The notes: a model not told the origin generated them from the sequence alone. A DNA stretch of 64,000 bases from Pseudoips prasinana (GCA_951640165.1 OX621238.1:28668001-28732000); one strand, 5' to 3'. Shown: positions 10,293 through 24,000, counted from the stretch's first letter. Translations and numbers: made by a program.

Positions 10293-11680
10293 TATAGTAA
10301 CCAGATAACTGTAATACTACTCTTCTTTTGTTAATACATACATAGTTTAAGTATAGCGAGAAATCATGTTCACTTATATATTTATTATGATAGCAGAAAT
10401 TTACATACTCAGAATTTTTACATGACAACATAAGGAATGAATGTCATTTTAATCTCGACTTGGCAGTCAAACACGAATTTACCAATTGTTTAATTCTATA
10501 TCCAAAATAGAATTTAATAATCGTCGTTTACAACACCACTGCAAGCGCCGACAACATACATCACTGAGTCAGTACACTTTATGTGAACGGTCTGTCGTAG
10601 CGAGCCAGCAACGGCGTGCAGTCGCCAAGTTGGGAAGCACGCCGACCAGCGCGCGTTACGTTGGCCGACATCAATCACGCCGTAACACTATCCGCTGGCA
10701 GCGTGACAACTTCAGTCTCCGATTAGACACAAGTTTGTGTGAGCGTTTACAAATTGCGTATTAATTACTCCCGTCCATCAATTTTACTAGACTATTACAA
10801 TTTTGTGCATATTACATACATTTTCATGTCAAAACTAAGATTTAAGCTTGGAACGCAATGGTCATTGACTTACTACAATAAGTATATACAAGGTGTAAAC
10901 TTATACATGAAATTAACTAAACTTTTGATGTGAAACATCTATAGCCGCACGTAAAACAGATTTCTGGCGTGGCGACGCATGCCGTGGCGCATGCGCAATC
11001 GACTTTTTATTTTATCATTATGACATATTTAGTTCCTATCACAATATGTTCTTTTCTGCATATTACTTTTACAAAATAATGTCGATGTTTCACATCTGCC
11101 AGAAGTCCCATGACGGCTCACATTTTTTTTTAAATATTTATTTATTAAATAGATTTTTAACACGGAAGGGTTAAATTTGGCCAACTAATTAAACAGTATG
11201 TAGAAGATCAACTTTCCAAATACATAATATATAAAAGCTTAATTCTCTGATAAATATGTCAATATTTTTCCTAATTCACACTGGTTTTCTTTAATGTATT
11301 TGGTGTTTAGTTTGGATCACTCTTTTCAGTTAACTCACTTACATCTCGATTTTTGTTAAACCTTGTATAATATTCGTGTTATAAAAATATTACGTTCACA
11401 TGTGTAATATTTTAAATTTAATAGCAATTCGTCACATATCCGATTATATATTCGCAACACAAATTCTATGTTCAACAGTGTAATTATTAATTATTGCTAC
11501 TCTTATATTAATTTGGACGTTTATATCGTGATTTTCACTAACGTACGTAACCATTTTTCACGTAGTATGTCAATGACGCAATATAATAATAAAATACGTG
11601 ACTCGCAACCGTAATGGCATTATTTTTGAAACAATAACAAGCAAGCTCGCGTTGAGATCGAACCGAATAAATTAACTTCT
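10293..11680. other. Intergenic region, no gene recognised
   Basis: The 92-codon plus-strand frame at 10486-10764 has no protein-like composition and no splice context, so I do not call it. The locally GC-richer stretch 10540-10700 is the only feature that stands out. The rest is AT-rich. Confidence 0.35.
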
Positions 11681-11683
11681 AAA

Positions 11684-11762
11684 TGTCTATATAAAACTGT
11701 CGACCCACATAAGCGCACCACTACGCGTACGTACACTCAAGATTGGTACTCAAATAAACGGT
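11684..11762 (+). promoter_or_regulatory. Possible TATA promoter with short first exon
   Basis: CTATATAAAACTG at 11688-11700 is a good TATA box. About 30 bases on comes CACTACGCG, and a possible untranslated exon ends AAATAAACG followed by a donor-like GTGAGC near 11761. No coding exon can be linked to it, so this is weak. Confidence 0.25.
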
Positions 11763-12660
11763 GAGCACTCAAAATATAATATCACCTGAGCAGAACCTAA
11801 AAATACTGTTATATCTAATGTCGATAGGCCGATACACGTACGACATCCAGCTATGTCGATATGCTGTACATAACATTGTCCATCGCGAACACTTGCTTAA
11901 AGCAACTTGGTAGTCATACTTAAGAGTCCAAGTCCTCCCTAACTCGTTTGTTACTTAGATCACTGTTCAAGGAATGTCTGCTGCAATACATCTAGCCGAG
12001 AAAGAATTAATCCAAAGTATCGGTTTACATAAGAATAATAAGATTTAGACACCTTTTCTAAGGTATGTTAAGATAGAAAAAGTTTTCTGTAAAAAAAATC
12101 ATTCTTTTAGTAATAATGTTATAATAATCAGGTTAATTTAACTAATGACTCGACCATAGGTCGTATGGATTGACCGAGGTAAGTGTAATGAAGTACAAAT
12201 ATTAATACATAGATACAGAAACTATTTATTGTACTATGCAATGATTTACACATATGTATTTTAGTTTTAAATTTTTGATTATTATTTATTTTTATTATTA
12301 TTATATTATTTATTTCGGACAGTATACATCCATATAGTTTTAGTAATTGTTAGTATTATAATAACTTAAAATAATGTTAGTGTGTTAGACATTAATTTAA
12401 AAATTTCCGTCTACCTCCTGGTGCACTTGACACGCAGCAGTGCAAACGTGTCCAATGCCCCTGTACTGGACAGTCAGGTGTCTCGCAGATGATGCGAAAA
12501 ATGCCATTGGTGCTCCCTCGTATGCGACGCATCAAGGAGGCGGTTCTCTTGCAGATAATTATGTAGTAATTGTATATTTGTTGTGTATTTAAGTAGTTAA
12601 TATTCAGTAATTTTAGGCAAAACGAAATAGGGTCGAAGATTGTCCATTTCCCACAATACC
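11763..12660. other. Intergenic region, nothing recognised
   Basis: Mostly AT-rich. A GC-richer patch at about 12410-12545 has no open frame and no match to the other repeats in the window. Confidence 0.35.
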
Positions 12661-12664
12661 AACC

Positions 12665-12724
12665 AATAACAAAATAAAAAGTAACTTTACCTTTGCCGGT
12701 AAAGTTACTTTTTATTTTGTTATT
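12665..12724. repeat. Perfect 27-bp hairpin
   Basis: Arms 12665-12691 and 12698-12724 are exact reverse complements (AATAACAAAATAAAAAGTAA at the start), with the six-base loop TTTGCC. A perfect stem of this length implies recent origin or conversion. Confidence 0.9.
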
Positions 12725-13768
12725 TTTTGGTGTTTATTTAGAATTATTATACCCTTAGAGAAAAAAAAATTGCTAGATAGCAGCACAAATCGTGGACATC
12801 ATTCAAGGAGCTCAATTTGCGTATGAAACTGAATAACACGTCATACAAAATACACAAAGGTAGGAATTAACTTCCAATACAATTTTCTTGGGGAGATGGT
12901 GACCTGCACTATGGGGATTTGCCTACACTTTTAATGATACATCTTGTATTTGTACGTATACATCCTTTACTGCCATTTGTTTCTATAATGCTTAGACATC
13001 GCCATTTCTCTACAAAACTGTGATATAACACTAAACAACTAAACTGTTGTATTCACACCAGTTTTGGACAAATAGTGAAGTTAATTACGACACATTTGCT
13101 TTCGGTATCTCTAAGCATAATTTAAACAAATGGTGGTGAGACATAACATTTATTACGTCACAGTATAGTAATATTATTTAATTGTAAATGTAACGCAGTG
13201 GTTATATCACGGTACGGTGGTTAAGATACCTCGCTAATATTTCGGGGTCTTGATTCGTGCATCTGACCACTATTTGTGTCAAGCACATATATATTTATTC
13301 CGAGTTCGAACAATTATTTGTTACATACGCGCAGTCACACTTGCGTCGGTCAAACAACAGTCAAATTGAGCCATTGTTAATCAGTGAATCACCTCACAAA
13401 CTGATATGCTCTGAAATCATCTTATATCCGAGATTAAAAAACACTTCATTGTGGTACAAGGGCGGAAGTTAGTATATTACAAACGGGTGAAGAAATTCAG
13501 ATACACGTCTATGTAATAGTTACCATCAATACGCGTGCCAAATTGCAACGACGAGCGACTTAGCATAAAGAGTTCCGGTATAAAACAGCTACAAAATATA
13601 GCTCCCGTCATACTTTCCCTAAGCCACTTTGTTCGCTAATCTCAATGTTATAGCTGTTTTGTTATATCTTTTTAAACGAAATCTTTGTAATTTAGAACAC
13701 GCGTAGATGCTTGTAGTAATACTTTTATTTTAGAATATTTTTATCTACTTAATAATGGCATCCTAAGT
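12725..13768. other. Intergenic region, nothing recognised
   Basis: AT-rich, with short ORFs only and no recognised repeat. Confidence 0.35.
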
Positions 13769-13769
13769 C

Positions 13770-14205
13770 GTCATATTATTCAGCTACGTGTCGCTGGTTA
13801 CGTCAATATGTAACGACCCCATGACACTTGTCAAATGTCACAAATAAAATTTGAAATTTTCCTTCATTTTAAATTGTCATATTACTCCGCTACGCGTCGC
13901 CGGTTAGGTCAACATATAGCGGCTTACGGCCACTAGTCAAATGTCAAAAATAAAATTTGGAATTATACTTTATTTCATATTGTCATATTATTCCGCTACG
14001 AGGCACTGGTTACATCGATATAGCGCGAATTATGTCAATTGTCAAAAAGAAAATTTGCAACTTTCCTTTATGAAAAAATTGTCATATTAGTCCGCTACGT
14101 AATCAATCAATCAATCAATCATTTATTTGGATTCGCTGGATTCGTCGATATATAGCAAACGATGACACTTGTCAAATGTCAAAAAGAAAATTTGCAAACA
14201 TATCC
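13770..14205. repeat. Satellite-like tandem array of about 106-bp units, four copies
   Basis: Units begin with GTCATATTA at 13770, 13876, 13982 and 14081. Each contains a CCGCTACG word, a CTGGTTACGTC-like word, and ends GACACTTGTCAAATGTCAAAA then AAATTTG. The last unit carries an (AATC)5 microsatellite and a small insertion. The units differ at many sites, so the array is old. Confidence 0.85.
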
Positions 14206-14834
14206 CACCCTATCTTATCCCGCCGTGGGAATATCTACCGGAAAACGGGCTACAGCCTCTCTGATTGCTCTAAACGTTCGTTAACGCGTCTGCCAAGCGC
14301 GGCCGTTATGGCATATCCTCCTCAATATATATGTACTTTTATCCTGTAACGTTTCTCTGCTGTCATAATAACTATATAGATATAACGAGACAAATAATAT
14401 TAGGGCAGCCAGAATAATAACAATGTGGAATAATTCTGTTGAAATAATAACTTTTTTCGTCTCTGAAACTCCACTTTGAAATCTATAAGATATAGATAGG
14501 TAAGGCCGGAGTTAAAAGTAATTTAAAGCTGTTCCTTTAAGTTATTATTGCGATGAAGAAACGTGAGAGGTTTTGGCAGGTCGGGACATGCGATATTAGA
14601 AAAGTTGATAGTAATGGAAACATTGTCCGACGGTGATATTTAGATTGCAAGATGGAGTTCTTAAATTTAAAGGCTTACAAACAAACAATTTAAAGACCTA
14701 ATTTCTATCTACGCTAATTTTAACCTTATTTCAATGAGCCTAAGATGCACCTTAAGCATGACTACCAATCTCAGTAAAGCGGTGTAAATCCGACACGTGT
14801 ACAACAGTGCGTGGACGTAGGACGCAAGCGCAGT
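14206..14834 (-). other. Probable 3' UTR of the GOPC gene and flank
   Basis: Begins right after the GOPC stop codon on the minus strand. No coding frame. The poly(A) site could not be fixed; TTTATT, the reverse of AATAAA, occurs near 14123. Confidence 0.4.
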
Positions 14835-15066
14835 TCACACGGGCGTGCCGAAGTCCGGGTCTCCGTCGCCGGCCAGCAGGCGCGGCGCCCGCCAACGCTC
14901 CGCTACGCCGTTGGCTAGCGCGCCCACTACGCTCACCGCGCCCGCGTCCGCGACTACTCCCGCATTCGCACCCGCACCCTCGCCCGCCCCCGCGCCCGTA
15001 CCCGCGTCTGCTCCCGCGCCCGCACCCGCGCCCGCGCCCGCTGTCACTCGCCGCGCTGAACCTATC
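14835..15066 (-). CDS. GOPC: GOPC last exon, Gly-Ala repeat and stop (visible residues 454-530)
   Basis: IGSARRV, then an imperfect Gly-Ala hexanucleotide-type repeat ([15 protein letters not shown] and on), then [20 protein letters not shown] and a terminal DFGTPV before TGA at 14835-14837. The last three residues T-P-V fit the class I PDZ-ligand pattern [ST]-x-hydrophobic. Because of the repeat, other frames on both strands are also open here; only this frame joins the upstream exon. Confidence 0.72.
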
Positions 15067-18000
15067 CTGTTAATCAATATATAGTTTTAAACAAGATACA
15101 ACCGACTTCTATTAATTAACTAGCTGTGCCCCGCGGTTTTAACCGCGTTAAACTTTATAATTATCACAGGTCCTTCCCCGTAGGTGATAGCGTGATAAAT
15201 AATATGTAGCCTATATGTTGACCTCTTAGTATTATTCATGCAAAATTTGAAGTAAATCCATGCAGTACTTTGTGAGTTTAGCTCTGACATACATACAGGC
15301 AAACAGACAAAAATTCTAAAAACTACATTTTTGGTTTCGATATCGATTGTAGATCCAAGTATCCTTTTTGAAAAATATTCAATGTTCAAATTTGACTTTT
15401 CTACGATTTTGTTATATGTATAGATAGTTCAAATACGACGTACCTGAATCCTTTCGATTCTCTTCTTAGTAGTTTGAGGTCACCGTTGGGCTTATTCACT
15501 TGGGATTCTCTAGTGTCGATATCGATGAGGGGGGGTGGGTTTATCTCCTGCGGCGCGGGAGGTGGCGGCGGGGTGAGCGGAGATTCTGGTACTGAAATAT
15601 TAAGGTAAGTTAGTTTGTGATTGGTAAGTGTTAGAGTGAAGTTATTTGGATGGGCTTTGGAAAAGTAATGTATCAGTACATCATATTCGAATAATAATTA
15701 AAAACTTGAGAGGTGGACACCCGGATGGAACGAAGTTATTTCTAATTATTTATAGTGTACTAAAAACCTGTATACACTCAACAAAAATAAACGTCGCGAC
15801 ACCACACTGTTCAATGCGAAATAGAAATGAAAATACCCCAGAGAAACATGCGCACGCCGCACAGCTGCAAAAAGTGTTGTGATAACTTTTCGTGAGAATT
15901 TTTTCCGTCTAGCCCCCATTCACAGCGCGCGATAAGGAACTTCGTTCCAAAAATATATGAATATGATGTTTTAAGCGAAAATGTCAAAGTAAATCAATGC
16001 CTCCTATTATAAAGAGCGCTAAAACTCAATTTGAACAGGCGGAAATTTAACCTTTAATCGGACAGTGGTGTAATAGTTACCACCTCATTTTGGACCCTAT
16101 TCAGTTCTAATAAGAGCTAAAACTAATCAAATATGAACATACGCTATGCCCGATTAAGGGTTAATATTATTTTTATTGTACCCGTGTGGTTTGCGGCCTA
16201 GAAAGAATGACAGGGCCACCCCATACCATTGCGTGGGTGTCGTAAAAGGCGACTAAGCAATACACTGCTTGGGCAGCAACGCTTCCTGTTCCGCTACCAC
16301 CTAATTGCGGTCGCCAACTCGCATGCCAAGCACGGTGATTGAACCCCTCCAAATGGAAACTTTGTAGAAACTTTTAGGGGAGGCCTATGTCCAGCAATGA
16401 ACAGATGTGTGACCTATACCTATATTTGTTTCTGAGTCATGGATGTTTTCTATGTATGTAAGTATTTATATATCTATATAAGTATGTATATAGTCGCCTG
16501 GTACCCATAGTACAAGCTTTGCTTAGTTTGGGGCTAGGATGATCTGTGTGACATTGTCCCTAGACATTATTATTATACGTTACGTACGTAAAGGTCACAC
16601 ATCACACACATCCACCTATACGTAAATAAATACTTCGTTAAATATTTCAACTGGTATCATGTTTTATGGGTCGGTTGAAACTTTAAAATCAAGTAGAAAC
16701 TTAAATACATGTATCAGAGCCGGGTGGTTCTAGCAGGGCGAAGCTTGCCGTTGTGCTGTACAAGCCGGTTCCTTAGTACGAAGTGGAAACTTACTTGCAT
16801 CAGAGCTGAGCAAGTTGTCGCAGGGCGCGTCGGCCTGAGGCTCGTCGGAGGACGGCGCCTCGAGCTGCACGGGCCGGTACGCGCCTTTAGTACGCCAGTC
16901 CTGTCAACATACATTACATGCATTTATATTTCACAACATTTGGTTCTTGAGGCAAGTATTAATACAATTACATTAACAATAACAAATCTGCTGACAAAAA
17001 AGGTTACAATGTACAGACTCCAGCACATCAAGCTACCCCAATCTGTCAAATTTCCCCATTTGAAAGTATACCTTATGCTTACGTGATAAAGTTGAAAATC
17101 TATAAAAGAAATTTGACAGATTGGGGTAATTGGATGTGCTGGCGTCTGGATTTTGTTACCTGAATGTTAATACACTTTTTTTTATTAGAGCTTACTGCTT
17201 CTAGCTTCAGAACATTATTTTACAAAAATTGTTTGTTACATCTTTTGTAAAATGATGTACTTATATATCTCATTCATCTACTACATGAGGCGCTCATAGC
17301 CAGTAGCTTTCACCAGTCCGTAAGTGATTTGCGAGGTCAAGCACCTTGGCATGTGATCAGTCCACAGATGGATGACTTAAAGCCATGAACCTTAGAGGAG
17401 ACCTACAGAGCGGCTTGAACAACTCGAACACTAGGGTAAGCACAGTCCATACGATAAAGAGGAAAGACTCTAGTGCAAAGTCAGATTGTGATTATTTTTA
17501 TTACTTTTTAAACAAATATCTATTTGTGTAAGAATAGGTTACGGTTTTATTTTCATTAGTAATATGCTTAGTTTAGATAAGGTGAATTAAAGTGAAATAA
17601 TCTTCCCAGGTTTATGTTTGTAAACAACCTTAACAATAATTAATAAAGCCTAAGTTTATTATATAATAAGACTAATAAAGGTATGCCGCGTACCACGGAT
17701 ATTTCACATCTTTAAAAACCTTTATTTTGTTGTCAATCTCGTTTTGTTACGGCAAAATAACCTTGCGGTAAAATACAATTTTCTATGATATTGCGCTACT
17801 ACTATTCTATTATCTTGGCTAATGAAAATTAAATGAATAATACTAAATACAATTCTGAGACATCTTTAAAATGTCTGAAATGCTAATAGTAATAAATGAA
17901 ATTATAGTTAAGTAATTATAAAAACTACGGTTTAAGAAGTATTCAAAAAGTAATACTAAATTGTCAAATGATTCAATCAACAAATTGACGGAAGAATTAC

Positions 18001-21000
18001 ATTAAAATATTTCATACAGCACGTATGTTGTAGTAAAGTTAATATTACAACGTTATTAATGGGCGATGACGTGTGGAATTTAGCGAGCATTCTTGTGGCA
18101 TTACTGGCGCATCTCCAGGGCAAGTGTACCCGCTAATTCATTGTCAAGGCCTTTTCCTATGCTGGCACACACGATTCTCTAAACAACAAAACCAAATCAA
18201 CATGCTATTGCTATTCTTGGATTAAGTCTCTCGCTCCGCCACTTGACATCTTCGCCGGATGCCTTCTCACACACGAAGCCGTTACGATAGCTATTTTATC
18301 GTGCAGTGCCCTTGTGAAATTCTCTCCCACCTTCGATACTCTTGTTTATTTATTGACAAGAACAAAAACAATTACGATTGCTATAGTTTATTCGTAAGTA
18401 GTTTTGTAAGCGGCCACTCAGCAGTATATTATTATAAGATTGTATTTAACGAGTTCTGGTAATATATCATATCATTCGGTGTATGATTTAGTAGCTATGC
18501 CCCGCGGTTCTAGCTGCGTTAAACTTTGCATGTGTAAATTGTTATTTAAATCTTTTGTATGCAATCGAAAGCATACAAAAGATCCAGCAAAACATGCAGA
18601 AACAATAATAATATTTTGAGTGACTATTGGATGAATAGACAAGAATTTCGTTTAGATACATTTCGTTACATGAGAGAGAAAAAGTATATAATCTAGAGAG
18701 AAACTTTACTTTATCGTATGGGTAGTGATAACCCTAGTGTCAGAGTTGTTCAAGCAGTCCAGGAGGCCTTTGACTTGGCCTATCGACTTTTGTCTTACGA
18801 TTAGAACCGGGACCAACAGCTTAACGCACCCGCCGAAGCATGACGATCTGAAATTAAGCAACTTTGGTGGTCACCCATCTATAGACAGAGAGCCTATTTT
18901 TCACCTCGCCGATCCCTTACGGACTAGTGAGCGCAACATGGTGAGAGAAATATTATGTATTCTAACGCCATGGAAGTGAAGAAAAACGTACAAGACAACG
19001 ATGCATCTAGGTGCATTATAGAATGGTATCAATTGCGACCAATTTTTTAGGGTTCCGTAGCCAAATGGCAAAAAACGGAACCCTTATAGATTCGTCATGT
19101 CTGTCTGTCCGTCCGTATGTCACAGCCATTTTTTTCCGAAACTATAAGAGCTGTACTGTTGAAAATTGGTAAGTAGATGTATTCTGTGAACCGCATTAAG
19201 ATTTTTACACAAAAATAGAAAAATAATAATAGTTTTGGGGGCCTTCATGGGCGAGTCCGACTCGCACTTGGCCGGTTTTTTATGTTATAGAGCGAGAAAC
19301 GAGCAAGCGGGTCACCTGATGGTAAATGATCACCACCGCCTATGTACTCCAGCAACACCAGAGGTGCGTTGCCCTCCTTTAAGAGTCGGCAAACAAGTGT
19401 TGCTGACACTTCCCACCGACACCCCCCACTGACACACCCCAATGAGCTCTGGCGACCTTACTCACACGCAGAAACACAACATTAAAGTCATTAATGTTAT
19501 TATGTTTCTGAGTCATGGATGTTTTCTATGTATATATGTATTTATCTATCTATATAAGTATGTATATCGTCGCCTGGTACCCATAGTACAAGCTTTGCTT
19601 AGTTTGGGGCTAGGATGATCTGTGTGACATTGTCCCCAGATATTATTATTAAAGAATGTCTTCTGTAATTTTTTCACGGTATGCCTTACAAATGTTTAAC
19701 AAATAAATTATGATAATTATGAATATTACTTAATGGTAATAAATCACCTTCTGCCGAACATCGATTTCTTAAATAGCGTTCAAATAAATAAAGGTTTAAA
19801 ATGACTCAATCAATCCTTAAATCGGCTTCAACGTTGACAATTGATTCCGGACCATTTACGACGTCACATGTGGTCATGGAAGTCGATTTAACGATTGATT
19901 AAGTCATTTTTTAGCTTTATTTATTTGAACGCCATTTAAGAAATCGGTATTGGGCAACTTAGCCGATAGAGCCCCAGAACTCGTTTACAGGAAATCAATG
20001 CAAACATTGTGGAGTGAAGATTTGACGTTAGCATTCCTATGGTTTTACGTGTATGCAAACAAGGATCGACCTTGGAGTCTACTCTACGCCATTAGTGGGT
20101 AAACATCCACCCATTCATGAATAATGTCCTACCCAGCTTTATTAGCACAGCTATCACGACTGTTTTTCGTTACGGAAGAAATATGAAGTCTAGGTATTTA
20201 TTTAATTTAGAGTTCCATGCCTAAAAAGGCATTTGAGATTGATCATCATGTAAAGATGATCAATCTCAAATGCCTCTCTTATAATATTAGTGTGTATCAC
20301 ACTAATATTATAAGAGAGAAAGTATGTGAGTGTGTATGTTTGTTACTTCTTCACATCTAAACGGTTGGAGCGATTTTAATAAAATTTGGTATTGAGTTAG
20401 CTGACACCCTGGATTAACACATAGGTTATAATTTATAAAGTTTAACGCGTGTAAAATCGCGGGGCACAGCTAGTGATTTATAAACGCGAATGTTTGTATG
20501 TATATTTGTTACTCTTTCACGCAAAAACAACTTCGAAATCCCTTTGGATGACACACCCATAGTATAGATAGATAATAGAGAGTATTTTTTATACCGAAAA
20601 ATAATTCCACGCGAGCGAAGCCGCGACCGGATGCTAGTATTAATATAAAAAGCAAATACTACCTTCTACACGACTTACACACAGTTTGAAGGGACCATAA
20701 TTCTGCGCGATTGAGATGCTCTTTACCGGCTTTTATAGCTGTGTTTAGAAACGTGCTATTACTGAACGTAATGGTTTATGTCATAGGTACTTGAATTTAA
20801 ACAAAATGTTTAATAGCGTGATCAGTAATAACTTTGCGCTTAGCGAGGTTATTGATGAGGAAGAAATTATTTGTGCTTGTTAGTGAAATAATATACCCTA
20901 AGCGCAATAGCTTTTACTAAAATTGTATTTATCAGTAGATAACCATCCAATTACTACTGAATATTATCTATTCTTGTAATACTTTATCAGCCTACCTACT

Positions 21001-24000
21001 ACCTATGTGTCTGCGGAACGCAAAGGCCTCCCCCAAAGACTTCCACAAATTCCGGTCTTGCGCTATCCGCATCCATCGGCTCCCAGCGACCCTCACAAGA
21101 TCGTCAGTCCATCTTGTAGGAAGCCTGCCCTGCCGTAGCCTGGGCTGTGTCCTACGGTTCATGGTCACGACTCATCCTCATGTGATGAGATATTACGCCT
21201 ATATATAGCCAGTACAACACAATATACAGTATACATAAAACGTAACATATTATTTATTTACTTTTGCATGGATACTGATCCTATTGCTATTCACCCCCCG
21301 GTGCTTCTATTCACCCCGTTTTACCGTTATTTTCTTTATCCAACTTAAGCCATTACATGAATGCGAGCGAATGAGATGAATAATTTTTCAAGTTGATGAG
21401 CATTTTATTGTAATATGTTTGTCCATGATGTTTGGACTTAGCCATCCTGTATTCTTCTATTGCCCAAGATATACATAATGATATTTTTCAGCACTGGGGT
21501 ATTAACATACACTTTAATTGTCAAGCAAGCAATAAAATCTAATACAATATTAAGCTTAGGATACCCGATCTACAGTCTATTTTTCCTTACTTGTCTTATT
21601 TAGTACACAAATATGGCGTACTGGTAACCAAAGACAATTGATAGAGTTGGGAAATTATCGAATGAAGGACTGAACGAATTCATACAGCTGTAACCGAATG
21701 ATATTAGTAATGTAGGATTTCCTGACAAATAAAATTTTAGTTATGGCCCTGGGAATAAATTACCGTTGATAATTTTGTAGTAAGCTGCCAGAATATCACA
21801 CATTATCTTAATCACAGAAATAATTCCTGAAATATATCGTTGGCCTGTATAAAAAATAAAACAAAACTATTTTTAATTTATTTATTCATTTGATTCACTA
21901 CATATCTTCACTTCTGGAGTCTCCCGATTCTGACAGGTGTACAATGAAACCCTGGGTAGGTGCATCTGTTGCAGCATCTAAAAGTCCGTCAAGCTGCATC
22001 ATTTTATCCTCTTCTTTTTTTATATGGTTTATACAATTATTCCAAGACATCGTACCAATTTGGCTTAAGCCTTCTTTTAGTAACTCCTTGACTTCAGCCA
22101 TTTTAAAAGTTTTATTATTTTTCACTTCAAACACACACAGAGAGCACCCGTAACGTACAACATAAAGCGAGGCGACGAGACGAATGACAGGACGTATCCC
22201 GTCAAGTCAAAAAATTTCACTTGTCAAATAATACTTTTAGTCTACGACCAGTTACAACAAAAACTTTAGTTTTTAAAAATAATGCCTTACATTACCATAC
22301 ACACATATAACTTGAGATATATATATATATATAAACATTCTGCTTTATTATTCAGTTTTTTAAATTAAAATTATACAGTTCACACTGGTCAGAATCATTC
22401 ACTCGCTTTTCCCTTCTCTAAGTTCCGAAGACAAACTTTCTTCCAACAATCAAGATGTTCATACCTAACTAAAAGTGCGTGATTGATGACGAAACTAGTG
22501 ATTTTCGTGCCGAGTAGTGTTTGTTTACCAAATAAGACAAGTAAGAAAAAATGGACCGTAAGCTGTCCATTAGGTCTGCATTATCATATATTATACAGGG
22601 TGTCCCAAAACTCAACGTCAAGCCGAAACGGGGTGACAGGATTGATCATAACCATCACGAGAAAAATCTGAAAAAAAATCTATCCCATGCAGTTTAAAAA
22701 TTATGGGCATTTTAAGAAAAACCTAGAAATTTGATCAAACTGTACCATTTTTCGGTTATTGTGGTTATTCTTTTTTATTTTTGTTCATTTGAAAAGTTCA
22801 AATGAACAAAAATAATTCAAACATACCCATCCAAATTTCATGGCAAACATACCCATTATCCATCTCTCTCATCATTTTGCCTTAAAATTAAGAACCTACC
22901 TAGAGCTTGTGCGAATTAAAAACATTTTAACTGAGTAAAATCTGATAGCAAAAATCGGGTTACTTGAGGTTTTAATTTTTTTACTCTTTTCTATTGTATG
23001 GAACTAACAAGTATTGTACCATTTTAGAATTCTGATTAAATGCGCCAACTTTTAATGCTACTTGCCAAGGCACTCTAGTACATTTTTTTTATAGGAGGGC
23101 CTGTCAAAGTCGACGAATCTTGAAAATTTTAAATTCGTAGTTTAACAAATAGTCTCAATTCTCGGGAACTTAAGGCAATTGTGTCATTATTTTTTATTGG
23201 GATTCTAGAAATGTTATTTAGGATTACGTTTCTAAAGTTCAAATGAACAAAAATAAAAAATAATAACCACAATAACCGAAAAATGGTACAGTTTGATCAA
23301 ATTTCTAAGTTTTTCTTAAAATGCCCATAATTTTCAAACTGCATGGGATAGATTTTTTTTCAGATTTTTCTCGTGATGGTTATGATCAATCCTGTCACCC
23401 CGTTTCGGCTTGACGTTGAGTTTTGGGACACCCGGTATACTGTGTTATCCAAACCAATATATATTTTAAATTCATCGAGTAAATGGCGAGCTCAGAAGGC
23501 TCTCAACCAGTTGGTTTTTAATTTAAGCGATAACCCTATAAGGCCACCTTGATGGGGTCCGTACTAAGGCTCAAGTCAAAAGACAGAATATTTTGAAGGG
23601 TGTGATCGCTGGCATAGACTAAAGGCACGTGATTACAGGTCAGGAGCATAAGGCCATGCCATCTTCGCCGGCGAGTATCCTACTCTAGTTAACCTGCAGC
23701 GTTGTCTAACTTGTTATGTTATCACACCCTCATTTAGAATTTCGTCTTTTTGCTTTAGTCTTCCATTTTTTAATTTTAATATAGTAGAACTAAATTTCTA
23801 AATAATAGATTAATAATTTGTTATTTATTTAAGGATTTCAGAAAATATATGCGTTAAAACAAACCGCACGGACGGCCTAATAATTTTTTTTTGTAACTTT
23901 TATACTATCCACTATGTTTATGTACTGCATTGTGACCTTGACAAGTACAAGTGTATGTTAATACCCAAGTGCTGAATAAATTTCATTTCATTAAAAGATC

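Noticed and set aside
10486..10764. 92-codon plus-strand ORF
   Set aside because: Arg/Gln/Ser-biased, no homology pattern, no splice sites or promoter in the right places; probably chance in a locally GC-richer patch.
13770..14205. CRISPR-like regularly spaced repeats
   Set aside because: Whole units are repeated without unique spacers, in a eukaryotic genome; it is a tandem satellite.
14807..15084. Pro/Ala-rich plus-strand ORFs
   Set aside because: They lie opposite the Gly-Ala repeat of the last GOPC exon; openness is due to the GC-rich repeat.
16709..17086. 125-codon plus-strand ORF overlapping a GOPC exon
   Set aside because: Antisense to the GOPC exon 16795-16900 and running into a MITE; the minus-strand exon has matching splice phases.
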